Positions 1-12,226 are shown, numbered from the stretch's first letter. The stretch: DNA of 64,000 nucleotides from Symbiodinium natans (GCA_905221605.1 CAJNDS010002284.1:404175-468174), one strand, 5' to 3'. The notes: a model not told the origin generated them from the sequence alone. Translations and numbers: made by a program.

Positions 1-88
1 TGGGGGTATCTTCTTGTGGTCCTTCTCAGAAGGGGATCCTATTTTGGGGGGTCTATTTTAGGGGTCCCCTATATTGTCGTAAACCCCC
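1..88 (+). repeat. TIR-C repeat, left end cut by the window edge
   Basis: This is a copy of a dispersed short repeat that recurs at about 7.2, 10.5, 14.6, 15.9, 16.6, 42.7 and 52.7 kb. Shared blocks in order are GGTCCTT, AAGGGGATCCTA, TTTGGGG, TCTATTTTAGGGGTCCCC and a right end close to TATTTTCGTAAACCCCC. The outer ends of better copies (14.6 kb) are inverted repeats of each other. The left end is probably missing here because the window starts inside the element. It has no coding capacity. Confidence 0.5.
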
Positions 89-497
89 AAATGGAGCCAA
101 GGGGGCTGACAGGTTCTGGTGACCGCGGAGGCTCCCCCTGGCCTGCCGTACTACAGCTGCGCGACATTGCTTGCCTCGCCCGATCGTACCTAGAGCAAAA
201 GCTCCTATGTACCCAAGGGAAACAAAGCACCTTTGAAACAAGGAAACCTTGAATCCTTCTTCACTGAATGATTTTCACACTCAACCGTGTAGAACTGAAG
301 TAGTTAAAACAATGGGGCGACATTTTGCAAAGGCCCGGTAGCGACCAGGAAACAAAGACTTCTCCAACATGCAGCAAAAAAAACCCGAACTCGAAAACAG
401 TCCACTAGCAGACTTGGGGGGGATGAAAGCCCTAAGCCTTTCAAAACCAACAAGGACAGATCGCCATAAAAGCCTGAAGCAGCCCAGAGCGAAAAAC

Positions 498-556
498 TTT
501 AGGGTTTAGGGTTTAGGGTTTAGGGTTTAGGGTTTAGGGTTTAGGGTTTAGGGTTT
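498..556 (+). repeat. Interstitial telomere-like tract, (TTTAGGG)n
   Basis: About eight near-perfect tandem copies of TTTAGGG, the plant/dinoflagellate-type telomere heptamer, are embedded in unrelated sequence. This is an internal tract, not a chromosome end. Confidence 0.9.
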
Positions 557-560
557 GAGG

Positions 561-655
561 GCAAACTTCTCGGCACGAGAAGGGGGGTTTGCTTTGGGGT
601 CATTTTTTCAACAAGGGGCAACCCCCCCTTCTCGGCTCGAGAAGGGGGGGGTTGC
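561..655. repeat. Pair of related hairpins (foldback repeat)
   Basis: Two similar inverted repeats lie 25 bp apart directly after a telomere-like tract. The first (561-592) pairs around CTTCTCG-GCA-CGAGAAG. The second (618-655) has a nearly perfect 17-bp stem, GCAAC7TTCTCG against its complement, with a three-base loop GCT. The two hairpins also resemble each other, so one is probably a duplicate of the other. The function is unknown. There is no T-run as in a bacterial terminator. Confidence 0.6.
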
Positions 656-659
656 TGTA

Positions 660-2363
660 AACATCAAGGCTAGCGGCTGAGCATCGGTGTTTGTGCAATT
701 TCTGGTGCTGCCAGAGGATTTCAGCATGGGGGGCAAGCGCAAAGACTCATCAGGGCAGACCACAGACCAAATGGCTGACTCAATCCTGGCAATCGCCTCA
801 CATCTAAACCCTCAGAAAACAGTATACAGGATCCAGAAGACCGGTGAAGCTTAAGCTGTACTGTTGTGCGCCTCGCTGGCTTCACCGGAAGAGGCCTGCC
901 AACACACACGCTGCTCAAGACCACAGAATAGAAACAACGATCTGCAACATGCATGCGCGCACCTCCCCAGTTTGAACAAGGGCTGACCTGGTCGCCGCGA
1001 ACAAGCCATGTGCTCCCCGCTCCCCCGCGCAAACATCATCCTTTGGCGAACATACTGCGGCACAGCTAGCTGTCCTGAGGCCGGAGCGAAGCCACGTCAG
1101 CAGGAGTCCACATATGCAATGCCACCTGGCAAGTCCACGAGCATGCATACACATGTTAGGAGATCGGTCCATTGCTACCCAGCTGCAGGCACTGCACCAC
1201 CGGGTGCCATCAGGCCCTGCGAAAGGGGAGGAAGGATGCAGGCGAACATTGACAAGACCATGACCGAAGACTAGGACACAATTGACTCCAACATGCATCT
1301 AACTTCGCCATAGCTGGGCTACTGGCGGTTTTCTAAATGTGTTGCGGTAATGGATGGTTTCTGCTAAGTTGCATGTATGCCCCGGCAAGTTGTGGGATCC
1401 GTGCCTGTTGTTGATGTGCTCTTGCTTCTGCAGTTTGTGACTGGCATTCTGTTTCAGGCCACGGGCTGCGAGGCAACGCAATATTGGCGCACCACGTCCA
1501 ATGTAGCGCGACTGCAGTTTGTCAGGCAAACGTGTGCAACCTGTTAATGACATGAAAGACGCCAAATTGTCCAGCATCGGGGAGTATCCCAGAGAACATG
1601 CGCACTGGCCAAGTGCAGCAAGAGGCAAGAGTACAAATATGAACACAGCAGCGCTGCTTTCCCCAAACATTGTAGCAGCATTTGCCGTTCAAAGGATTGC
1701 GGGGTTGGCGTGGGAAGAGCGAACACCCAATCTCAATGCAAGAAGCATAAAGCTCCGCACTGTAGTATGCTGCTGCATGGTGCAATAATAACTCTAAGTC
1801 GACAGCCCGTTTGACCCCAAGACACTAGATGTCAGACCCCTGTGAAAACCCGCTCTCTTTCTGCGCGCTTTTCTACGCTTCCAAGACGTCCGAGTCGGCT
1901 TCACGGCCTGCAAGGACTAGCTTTTCTAGGGGAGTGCTAAGGGGGCTAAGGGTTGGAGGCAACCTCGAATCTCAGTTAGGCTGCTTCTCCTGCGCTCACC
2001 GATTCAGAAAACATGTGTTAGCCTTGGAGAATCGAAGGGGGACCCTAACGAAATCACCGAAGAGCCAGGAACGGCAAACACCCCAAAGCGCAACCCTAAA
2101 GCCCAAACCCTCCTCTAGCGAGGTCACCCCCTAATTCCCCCCTACCCCGAAACAACAAAAAACAACAAAAAAAAACATTCTTCCTTGTTAAGGGGAATAC
2201 AGGGCTCATTATTGAGCCCCCCTAAATCCCCCCTAGATCCCCTCTAGGTGTGACCCCTCACGGCCGACGGTGCCCGTGGTACAAGAGCCGAGTCCACGGC
2301 CTTTGAGCTGAAACTTCAAGGCCTGCGGGTGTGTGTCTTTGGGAGGGTGGTATCTTTCGTTGA
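660..2363. other. Unique stretch, no gene recognised
   Basis: The longest open frames (123-127 codons on the minus strand at 915-1298 and 1299-1670) overlap plus-strand frames of similar length and show no recognisable domain. Around 2150-2180 the DNA is A-rich (AACAACAAAAAAC type). Around 2205-2250 there is a short series of imperfect CCCCCTAAATCC/CCCCTAGATCC repeats. Confidence 0.5.
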
Positions 2364-2482
2364 TAGGGTTTAGGGTTTAGGGTGTAGAGTGCAGGGTGTA
2401 GGGTTTAGGGTCTAGGGTCTAGGGTCTAGGGTTTGAGAGATTAGGGAATAAGGGCTTCGGGGTTTAGGGTTGAGGGTTTGGG
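2364..2482 (+). repeat. Degenerate TTTAGGG tract
   Basis: The tract contains heptamers TTTAGGG mixed with GTGTAGGG, TCTAGGG and TTGAGGG variants. The TCTAGGG variant occurs three times in a row, so variants have been locally amplified. Confidence 0.75.
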
Positions 2483-2669
2483 AGGTGGGTTGCACAGGGC
2501 TTGTACGGCTTACAGGGTTTCTGGAGCCTAGGTCCGATGTCTTTTTCCTTCACAAATACTTCTGCCGCAAGCCCCACCGAGCTCACATGCTTTGATGCAA
2601 GCACACGTTCTGGCACCATGGTAGTCTGCTTTGACGCCTAACTGTGAGCTGAGCGAGATCTACCAGTGA

Positions 2670-3107
2670 TTAGAGCCCAGGAAGATCAGGATTAAGTGCG
2701 GCAAGCGTCACTGCAAGTTCCCCTGATGTAGCACGCCTCATTGGCCTCATCGCCCTCCTTGGTCTTCCCCAACTTGCGTTTGCCCGGCAGCCCCTTGCTT
2801 CGTTGAAGATCGCAGCAACTGCAGTGCTTATAGTTATGAATGCAGCAAAGCCAGCCAAAGCCAAAGGATCACTCCACTTGGCGTGCTGGCAATGCTGGCC
2901 ATGCCAAAGAGAGCGCGCTCGTCTTTCAACTTTCTCCACCAGGGCAGTGACGTCATCCGGATGCGGGATCGACATTGCCATCTCTGTCGCCTCATGCTGA
3001 CCGGAATTCATAGCATACCCACGCGTGTCATTGCAAAACCCAGAAACCGCCACCACCACCACTAAAGTTCCCAGAATGCAGCGGCGATGCCTGCGCGAAG
3101 ACGGCAT
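2670..3107 (-). CDS. Possible small membrane protein or exon, function unknown
   Basis: I do not recognise a family. The frame opens with an ATG and encodes 145 residues. Near the N terminus a basic stretch (MPSSRRHRRC) is followed by a hydrophobic run (residues about 11-25, ILGTLVVVVAVSGF), which would suit a signal anchor. A second hydrophobic segment lies at about residues 80-101 (LALAGFAAFITISTAVAAIF). The C-terminal third is basic (repeated RRAMRPMRRA). The surrounding 800 bp lacks the telomere-like repeats that fill the neighbourhood, which favours a retained gene or exon. Against it: plus-strand frames overlap it, no start context or splice site decides the limits, and dinoflagellate genes are often split by introns, so this may be one exon or chance. 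Confidence 0.3.
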   Translation of the reverse strand: MPSSRRHRRCILGTLVVVVAVSGFCNDTRGYAMNSGQHEATEMAMSIPHPDDVTALVEKVERRARSLWHGQHCQHAKWSDPLALAGFAAFITISTAVAAIFNEARGCRANASWGRPRRAMRPMRRATSGELAVTLAALNPDLPGL

Positions 3108-3421
3108 TTGGAACGGAACAGGTCACCGCACGCAAAGCAAAGCCTGAGCCACAATGGGCGACCACCGGGAAGCCTTGCAGACAATCAAGGGGATTGACAC
3201 GCAGAAATGCACGTGCGCGCTTCTCAACAAAATGGCTTGCAGCCTGCCGTCCATCCCCCCGTCCGTGCACCTGCATGAGTTCGTGCTGTGCTTGGGACGG
3301 CCGCCAGGAACGCCGAGAGCGCAACGGACCTCCAGGCTCCGGTGCTCTGGGGCTGCAAGGCTCTCAGCATGAAGAAACACCCAAAAAAAAAAGGCCTAAG
3401 ACGAAGCAAAGGGCCGATACG
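3108..3421. other. Unique stretch without a supported gene
   Basis: Only short overlapping frames (60-98 codons) occur on both strands. This could be 5' flank or intron of the minus-strand frame at 2670-3107. Confidence 0.4.
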
Positions 3422-3518
3422 GAAACCCTAAACCTTAAACCCTAAACCCTAAACCCTAAACCCTAAATCCTAAACCCTAAACCCTAAACCCTAAACCCTA
3501 TAAACCTAAACCCAAAAC
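3422..3518 (-). repeat. Interstitial telomere-like tract, (CCCTAAA)n
   Basis: About a dozen CCCTAAA heptamers, some changed (CCTTAAA, ATCCTAAA), lie on the opposite strand to the large array that follows 110 bp later. Confidence 0.85.
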
Positions 3519-3628
3519 AAGAAAGCACTCAAACACGTAGCTGAAACCCGAAACCCTACAAACACCCGCAACAAGATCAGGCCTTCTAGGAGAGGCGTCT
3601 CTCCCCAGGCCTGGGCAACTTGCCCTTC

Positions 3629-5040
<1,412 letters not shown>

Positions 5041-5755
5041 GGGGCTGAGGTCTTTTTCAGATACATGTGTTGTGTGGGCGCTATTGGTTCAAGAGCTTTG
5101 GCAGCATGCGACGTGGGGTTGGGCTGCTGTCCTTGCCATAGAGATCGCTTAGGAGGGTTTGTCAGAGTCTACACCCTTCACTTGCCCTATAGCCCTTGAA
5201 TGCGCGCACAAGCAGCTGAATGAAGCCCCGTCAGCGCTAGCTGTCAACCCATCCCTACGTGCCCCCTACTTCCCTCCTCTTCTTATGCCAAGGCCTGGTC
5301 CCTTAGATCCTAAAACAAGAGGGGGGCCTGAAGACCCTCCTCCTCCTCTTCCGGGAGATCGCCCAACCTGGTGTCGCGATCTGCGGCTCCGAGTGTGGGG
5401 TGTAAGGGCCCTGCAAGCTTGAGAAGGCATAAGGGCCTTCCTAGGGCGGGGAGAGCATAATGGCAATAAGAACGATGATGCCTATGGTAGTGGCAGCATC
5501 AGCAAGAAAAATTGTAGAAGAACGGTAGTAAAGAAAGATACCGGAAGTGGATATACGACCACGCAAACCCACCCCAAAACAGCGGCAAGCGCCAAACCCC
5601 AAAAAAACAATGCCGCACAACTTTCCTCCCCTTAGAACCAGAATCCTGAGTCGCTTCTTCCTAAAAAATGAAGAAGTCCGGCAAGACTCAACCCTAACCG
5701 TAAGCCTTCCTTTAAACCCAAACCGTAAAACTTTACTTAATATAATACTTGTACA
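5041..5755. other. Unique stretch with a cryptic triplet segment
   Basis: No gene is recognised. From about 5455 to 5530 the sequence is a decayed triplet repeat rich in AAT, GAT, AGT and AAG, like the longer ones at 18.8 and 44.2 kb. The open frames here (87 and 113 codons) are by-products. Confidence 0.45.
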
Positions 5756-5870
5756 TATACATATATATATATATATACACACATGCTATATATAGAGAGA
5801 GAGAGACATCTTATACACATATACACCATATAATATCTAACATATATGTATATATGTATGTATATATGCA
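5756..5870. repeat. AT-rich (TA)n / (TATG)n microsatellite
   Basis: Runs of TA, GA and TATG/CATA alternate. This is simple sequence only. Confidence 0.85.
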
Positions 5871-6154
5871 CACCTATCGTTTACATTCTCAATGACGTAA
5901 AATGCATTACAGTACATGGGTACATACTTGGCTGCACTCAGGAGGGTAGCTATAAAGTGAGTTTGTCGCTGCCTTGTTAAGAAACCCAATAAGCCCAAAA
6001 AGGGAAAGGATCTAAAGTTACAGTAAAGTGCCACAAAGCATACATCTATTTTAGGCACCCCGCCTCGCCACTCGCCGCGCGCTCTCCAGGCGCTGCTGCC
6101 AGAGCCGCGCGGCACCTTCTCGGTGTGTCTGGTGCAACCCGAGGGCTTAGGAGG

Positions 6155-6265
6155 TTCAGGGTTTAGGGTTTGGGGTTTAGGGTTTAGGGTTTAGGCTTTA
6201 GGCTTCAGGGTTTAGGGTTTAGGGTTTGGGGATTTGGGGGTTTGGGGTTTAGGGTTTGGGGGTTT
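6155..6265 (+). repeat. Degenerate TTTAGGG tract
   Basis: TTTAGGG units are mixed with TTTGGGG, CTTTAGG and TTCAGGG. The tract is flanked on the right by sequence leading to a TIR-B element. Confidence 0.75.
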
Positions 6266-6434
6266 AGGGTTGACGTTCTGAGTTTTAAGGCTTTGGGCTC
6301 AAGTGTCGGAATCTCAGGTTCAGAGCGAAGGATTTGTCAGCTTTTTCGGGTGACCCAAGCAAGGAGGAACGTGCGCAAATACAGGCTCGGAATCTCAACC
6401 CCGCTCCCCCCCACATGGATTGACCTAGGGTGAT

Positions 6435-6550
6435 CTACGTGGAGGTTCATAGGCACTTAGAAACAGGGTGATAAGTACTCTAATCAAGGTTGTGACCATA
6501 GTTACCATGCTTGTGCGCCTATGTAGAAGTGCCATGAAGCTCCAAGTAGG
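6435..6550. mobile_element. TIR-B element, copy 1
   Basis: This is a short non-coding element with inverted ends. The left end CTACGTGGAGGTTCATAGGC is matched by the reverse complement of the right end (GCCATGAAGCTCCAAGTAG). The centre carries the family block resembling GATAAGTACTCTAATCAAGG and CCATAGTTACCATGCTTGT. Related copies lie at 6828, 12613 and 13873. No transposase is present, so it would be non-autonomous. Confidence 0.6.
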
Positions 6551-6827
6551 GGTGTAAGGCTTAGGGATCTTGTGTCGTGTGGTGCTTTCGGTCTTCAGGC
6601 TCAGAGTCTTTGTACTATCACCCCCGCAGCTCTCGCAAACCCTGTTGAGCAATGAAACCCTAAAGCCCCCAGCCCTGAAACTTTTAAACCCTTGCAACCC
6701 TAAACCCTTAAGGCCCCTTGAACTCTAAACCCATGCCCTGAAGACCCCCGGGACCTGAGCGGACGTCCAGACAACCTTGCAGTTCTTCCACGCAGGAGCG
6801 CCAGGCCTGCAGCCAAGGGGTGCAGGG

Positions 6828-6942
6828 CTACTCGGAGGTTCGTGGGGAATTCCAGCTTGGGATATAAGTACCTCAGATGGGTTATATGCATAGCTACCAA
6901 ACTTATGACCCTACTTATACCTACCCCTGGACCTCCAAGTAG
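6828..6942. mobile_element. TIR-B element, copy 2 (diverged)
   Basis: The left end is CTACTCGGAGGTTCGTGGGG and the right end CCCCTGGACCTCCAAGTAG, inverted relative to each other. The centre (ATGCATAGCTACCAAACTTAT) corresponds to the CATAGTTACCATACTTGT block of the other copies. It lies only about 280 bp from copy 1. Confidence 0.55.
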
Positions 6943-7167
6943 GGCAGGGCTCTGAAATCTATCGTGTGGGGATTGGGGCTTGGGGTTGCAGGCACCAGCT
7001 TTGCCTAAATAATTCGAATAGGGTTTTGGGGGGGGGAGGAGGGGGGCATAAGGGAATGCTCCTAGTACTTCTTCCGACCCCTGTGTTACTGCCTTTTGGG
7101 CGCTTGAGCCGTGAGGGTGAAGAACTTCAGCTTCCAGATGTAGGAGGAGGGCGTCCGACCATCGGGG

Positions 7168-7245
7168 TGCCCTTGTTGGGGGGATCCCTCTATTCGGGGT
7201 ATAATAGGGGTACCCCCCTATTTTGGGGGGAAAATACTCATGTTT
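7168..7245. repeat. TIR-C-related repeat, diverged
   Basis: Blocks CCTTGTTGGGGGGATCCCT, GGGGTATAATAGGGGTACCC and CCTATTTTGGGGGGAAAAT resemble the TIR-C family. The ends are not clearly inverted here. Confidence 0.35.
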
Positions 7246-7343
7246 CTTTCATAGGGTTTAGAGCACGGTGCACCGGGCCATGCGGGGTCTAGGGTTGGTA
7301 CTCTCGTTATGTCTTTGCCGTACTGCTTCTATGCGAAACATAC

Positions 7344-7371
7344 GTATACACACACACACACACACACAGAG
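7344..7371. repeat. (CA)n microsatellite
   Basis: A short CA dinucleotide run followed by GAGACAGAG. Confidence 0.85.
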
Positions 7372-7504
7372 ACAGAGTATCATAATATGGGGTGAAGTGC
7401 CTAACAAAGTTGCAAGCCTGGAGGGTGGGCCGAATTGTGGGCTCTTAGTCGCAGGGTCTCACTGAGCGCTCGACCATCGGGCGGGTTTCGTGTTGAGGGC
7501 TTCG

Positions 7505-7649
7505 GGTTTAGGGTTTAGGGTTTAGGGTTTAGGGTTTAGGGTTTAGGGTTGAGGGCTTAGGGTTTAGGCTGTAATTCTGAGAAAGGGTTTAGGGTTTAGG
7601 GTTTAGGGTTTAGGGTTTAGGGTTTAGGGTTTAGGGTTTAGGGTTTAAG
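7505..7649 (+). repeat. Two adjacent TTTAGGG tracts
   Basis: 7505-7549 and 7584-7649 are nearly perfect TTTAGGG arrays separated by about 35 bp of unrelated sequence. Confidence 0.9.
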
Positions 7650-8516
7650 GATAACCTTCTTTTGCTTCCATTGCTTCAGCCGACTCAGCAGCAAAGTCTG
7701 CAACCAAGAACCTCAAAAAACCTGAAAGCCAGGGGGCCGAGACCCAGGTACCCCGAGGCCACCGGCCTATTGAAACTATGTGAGCCTGGGGCTTAAAGGT
7801 TTACTCCTTGATCGCAGCCCAGAATTTTGGAGGGCCTGCCGACTCTCCTTTCGAAGCTGCCGCTCGTCCTCCTGCACTTCGCGGATTGGGGGGTCTCGTT
7901 GTTCCTAGCAGTTTGCGCATCAACCTTTGCAAATCAAGCCCATGTAAAAATCGAGGGCGTGTGAGCACTTTCTCTGCGATCCTGAATTTGGACACTTCTT
8001 GCTACCCTACTAGTAGTTAACTAGCAGTTAAGAAATACGATCATCCCCACCCAACAGTTACCCAATGTGCGATCCTTCCGCACTCAGAAATGCTCGGCGG
8101 ACTCTGTGCGAGAACTCTCTGACGCCATCTTGTGGCGAGGAGAATGGTTGACTTCACCCCATGGGAAGGGAACACAAACCCTAAAGCCCCTTAAACCCCA
8201 ATCCCTCAAACCCCCTATGAGGCCCAGCCTGCGTGAGTTCGGTGGCCCCAAATTCCGGGGCACGCGGCCGAGAGCCTCCCAATGCCTCGTGGACGACCTG
8301 GGCTTAGAGTTCAGGTTTCACGGTTGAGAGTTCAGGGTTCAGGGTTAAGAGTTTAGGGTGTAGGGGCTTAGGGCTTTGGGGTTGGGGCTCAGGATTTTGG
8401 GGGAACTGCTCAGACGCGTGAAAGGCTAATAGTTGCGAGTTCAGTTAGAACATCTTGCAACCGCAATTGGGGCACCGATCGCCCTGCCTAAAGCAACCCC
8501 TGAATCTACGAGTACA
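7650..8516. other. Unique stretch, no gene recognised
   Basis: Frames of 64-86 codons overlap on both strands. There is no domain, and only single decayed telomere-like units near 8165-8215 and 8325-8370. Confidence 0.45.
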
Positions 8517-8583
8517 CCCTAAACCCTAAACCCGAAACCCTAAACCCTAAACCCTGAACCCTAAACCCTAAGCCCCAAACCCG
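8517..8583 (-). repeat. CCCTAAA tract
   Basis: About nine CCCTAAA-like heptamers with CCCGAAA and CCCTGAA variants. Confidence 0.85.
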
Positions 8584-8691
8584 AACTTGCATCCTTTCTG
8601 GGCGTCGGGCTGTGTAGCCCGCAGCTGCCAACAGCTGGGCCTCTTCGGGGTCTTTCCGAAATCCGGGGCAAGTTTTTTGCAGGAGGTTGGG

Positions 8692-8838
8692 ATTTGGGGT
8701 TTAGGGTTTAGGGTTTAGGGTTTAGGGTTTAGGGTTTAGGGTTTAGGGTTTAGGGTTTAGGGTTTAGGGTTTAGGGTTTAGGGTTTAGGGTTTAGGTTCT
8801 AGGGTTTAGGGTTTAGGGTTTAGGGCTAGGGTTTAGGG
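8692..8838 (+). repeat. TTTAGGG tract, one of the longest in the window
   Basis: About twenty heptamers, nearly all exact TTTAGGG, with one TTTAGGTTC interruption near the right end. Together with the CCCTAAA tracts on either side (8517-8583 and 9002-9043) it shows that orientation flips within half a kilobase. Confidence 0.92.
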
Positions 8839-9001
8839 CCACGGCCCCCACAAAGGCACGTAGGAGAACCGCCTGCAGACAGCTGATCGTCCCAGAAGCA
8901 ACTCGATTCGACAGAACTACTTCCGAACGCATGCTCACAGGAGGGCCCAAGACCCTGTAAGTTCACGCGTAGGCGCCCCCTGTATGGTTTAAGCTAACCC
9001 G

Positions 9002-9043
9002 AAACCCTAAACCCTAAACCCTAAACCCTAAACCCTAAACCCT
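9002..9043 (-). repeat. CCCTAAA tract
   Basis: Six exact heptamers. With the TTTAGGG tract ending at 8838 it makes a TTTAGGG ... CCCTAAA head-to-head pair separated by 163 bp, the orientation expected of an old telomere fusion or of two independent insertions. Confidence 0.88.
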
Positions 9044-9147
9044 ATGAACGAAGGGATACTTAGTGGGCAATCGGGTGACACCTTCCACCCGCCGCCTCAT
9101 CGGGATCCAGCGCCTCCCTCCGCGGCGTCTCATCCGCTTCCGCTCCT

Positions 9148-9282
9148 GCGCTTGAGGGTTTATAGGGTTTCGAGTATAGGGTTTAGGGTTTTAGGGTTTT
9201 TTCGGGTTTATAGGGTTTATAGGGTTTAGGGTTTTAGGGTTTTTCGGGTTTATAGGGTTTGGGGTTTGGGGTTTAGAGTTTG
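9148..9282 (+). repeat. Degenerate telomere-like repeat with an internal duplication
   Basis: A segment of about 50 bp (TAGGGTTTAGGGTTTTAGGG, then TTTTTCGGGTTTATAGGG) occurs twice in tandem. The duplicated unit is itself built of decayed TTTAGGG motifs. Confidence 0.65.
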
Positions 9283-10544
9283 AAGAGAAAAGTGCTACTA
9301 TCAAGCCTACAGGGGTCCGCTCCTCCAGTCCCCCTGAGCAAGGAGGGCTTGGTAGGTCCAGGGTAGAGACGAACTTGGGCTTGGCGCCATGAAGGGCCAC
9401 ACTTTTCAGGTTTGGGGGCCATGCAACCCCTAAACCCTCCATCCCTTGACCCTAAACCCTCAGTCCTGAAACCCCTCAACTCATGCAATACAAGAACCAA
9501 TATGAAAACCCCTAAACCCCTTTTCGTAATATACGCGCCCAATCAAAGGAACTGCCCCCCTACATGACCGTGTGATCGAAGGAGTTGCTTTCTTCATGCT
9601 GCCCTTACATATTGTGGCCTAACTGAACCTTGAAGGGTTGATGGTTCATATAGCCTAATAGGGATTCTTGTAGCAAAGGGTATCTGGCCCCAATCTTAGG
9701 GATCATGTGGTCCCAAGGTCAAGGCATCCTCAAAAAAAAACCTCAGGAGCTCCTGGACACGAGCCGCCGCCGCTGTTCGGCAGAGGGCCGGGCCTGAGAA
9801 CTCAGGGCTCCGGGTTTTTAGGGTTTAGGGTTCAGGTTTTCGGGTTAGGGGTTTTAGGGCTTAGGCTTGAGCGTTTGGGGTTGGGAGGTTTTTTCAGCTT
9901 GCGGCCCTTCTGCGTTAGTTTGGGATCCTTTGAGCGAAGCTCTACTCTCATGTGGCTTGTAGCAATTCACCAAGAAGGCTTCTTCTTGGAAGACTTAGGA
10001 TTGGATTCAAGGCTTTTAAACGGGGCGGCCTTGCACATCCCTAAGCCCTGCCTTAGGAACCCGAAGCCTACTTTTCCGCAGCTTCTTACTCTAAACGCCC
10101 TTAACGGCTTCTTAAGCAACCTCCTGCCAAAAAAAAAGCTTTCGGAATTCTCATGGTAAGCCCTCTTCCCAAAGCACCCCTTGGACCACTGAGCGCCCTG
10201 CTCGTCCAAGTCGGCTAAGTGGGCTTCGAGCCTTCCGATCAGCTCCTGAGGCAGCGTGGCTTCAAGTTGGGGGGGGGTGGGGTTATGACTTTAGGGGGGG
10301 GGGGGGGGGTTAGGGCTTGAGGCCCGGGTCTTGATGAAAGTTGAAATCTCAAGCCCCCGGTCCTGCGGTCGAAATTCTACGTCCCAAAACGGCCCCCAAA
10401 GGAACCTGCAGCCACCCGTTGTAGGCTTCCGGAGAATGCAAGACCTGCAGGCTTCGGGGCTTGTTTCCCAGGTTGTGGGCTGAGGACATCGGGTTCTCCG
10501 GGTTGAGGGTTCAGTCAGGTTCTTTCGGGAAGGGGCATGTCCTG
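9283..10544. other. Unique stretch, no gene recognised
   Basis: Open frames on both strands (up to 150 codons at 9707-10159) are broken up by decayed telomere-like motifs at 9815-9890. A G-run of about 17 lies near 10294-10310. I see no gene. Confidence 0.45.
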
Positions 10545-10653
10545 GCCTTTCCGAAAATAGGGGTACCCCATTCTCGGCCCCCCCCCCCCCCACGATGTAA
10601 CCCTCATTAACATGAACCCCCCAACAAGGGTATCCTGATTCCAGGAAACCCCA
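10545..10653. mobile_element. TIR-C repeat, full-length but interrupted by a C-run
   Basis: The left end (CCTTTCCGAAAATAGGGGTA) and the reverse complement of the right end (GGGTTTCCTGGAATCAGGAT) are related, so the ends are inverted repeats. A run of about 16 C lies inside. Confidence 0.45.
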
Positions 10654-11039
10654 TGTGCAAATGGGCTCAGGGTTTGGGGAGCACTAAGCTGCTGCGCACA
10701 CACACCGGACTCGGGGGAATCGAAACCCTCGTAAAGAGTGCTCCTGAATGCGGGAGAAGCTCGATAGCAAATGAGGGTGCGCAAGCTTTCTCGCCCCGAG
10801 GCCGATTCAGGGTTCAGGGCTTAGGGTTGAGGACCTTAACCTAAACCCCAAGCCCTCAACCCTACATCCTAAACCCTCAACCCCCTAAGCCGCGTAAAGC
10901 CAGACCTGGGACCCACAGGAGCCTCCTGGCGTTTTTTGAATCCCTGGGCGACGGTGGCCAGCGCTAGCGAGAGCCTCGCCGCTCTGCCACATCCCAGGTC
11001 TGGGGGCTCTTGTGCTTTGCTTCCGGCTGCTGTTGGGGT

Positions 11040-11290
11040 TCGGCGTTCGCGGGTTTCGGGGTTTCGAGGGTTTTTGGAAGATTTCTGAGGGGTTTTTGGG
11101 TTTCTGGGAGGGGGGGTTTCTGGTTGGGGGTTCTGGGGGGTTCTGGGGGGGTTCTGGGGGGTTGGGGTGTTTGGGGGTGCTTGGGGTGTTTGGGATGTTT
11201 GCGGGTGTTTGTGTTTGGGGTTTGGGGGTTTGGGGTTTGGGGGGTTTGGGGGGTTGGGGGGTTTGGGGGCTTGGGGAGTGTGGTGTTGAG
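11040..11290 (+). repeat. G/T-rich low-complexity tract
   Basis: The tract consists of repeats such as TTTGGGG, TTCTGGGGGG and TTGGGGTG. The complementary strand reads as a proline/asparagine-rich frame (PNPPNPPNPK type), which is an artefact of the repeat. G-quadruplex formation is likely. Confidence 0.7.
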
Positions 11291-11340
11291 GGTGTCCAGA
11301 ACTCGACTGCCCTAACCTCTCCGCAGTGATATCAGCCGAC

Positions 11341-12226
11341 GGCCGACACCCCAAAGACGCAGTGTAGGGTTTTGGTGCAAGAGGAACAGAACAGGAACAG
11401 AACCCACCCCGAAGACAGGAACTTAGCCCAACATCCGATCATACCTTCTTAGGGACATACCCTATAAAACCCAAGGGCCCATACTCCCGAACCCGTTCAA
11501 GAAGGCAAGCAACCCTGCAATGCAACTACCCCCTAAGATACCTCTGAAAACGACGATCTCATCATGAATCGCCTCCCCCTGCTGTTAAACACTCCCACTA
11601 TAGTTATATTGGAGTATCGGTGGAACCCTTAACCCTAAACCCTAAACCCTAAACCGGCTTCAGCCCAGGCTGCGAGACTCGCGCGCCGAGAGAGCCGGGG
11701 CCCTCTGCCCGCCGCGTCGGAGCTGCGGGCGGTTTTGGGGGGGGGGGGGTGTTGGGAGGGAATGAGTCGGACTGAGGGTTCAGGGTTTGGGACTTCTGGC
11801 CCGGAAATTTGGGGTGTAGGGCAGAGTCGCGGTTTTGATTGAAAACTTCATTCCCAAAGCTGCAACCAAAGGGGGTGCTTTGGGTAAATTCAAGGTCCTT
11901 GGGCTTGAAGGGCTTAGGGGGCTTCTGAGATCTCTGATTTGGGACAGGTGGGGTCCGATACTGTGGTCGCTAAACCAGGTATACCTTGCAATCATTCCCC
12001 CAAGATGGCTCATCACCAGATTTTTAGAGCGAAGCGATCATTAAACCCTGTAAGATGATTGATTTTCCATTCGTGTTGAACCATGTTGGTACCCTGGCCC
12101 CTGTCATCTCACTTTCTCAACTTGCATGGGGGTACTTTCTTAGGTTGCTGGTGGCCCACAGACGCACCTCCATGAAGTCAGGCCCCAACTGAGCCCTTCA
12201 ACAGCAACTCACTCTACCTCCCCCCC
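11341..12226. other. Unique stretch, no gene recognised
   Basis: Short frames only (up to 78 codons, 11780-12016 minus). A small TTAACCCTAAACC island lies at 11630-11656 and a G-run of about 12 at 11737-11748. Confidence 0.4.

Noticed and set aside
10869-11354. 161-codon proline/asparagine-rich minus-strand frame
   Set aside because: Arises from G/T-rich low-complexity DNA on the other strand; no start context or domain.
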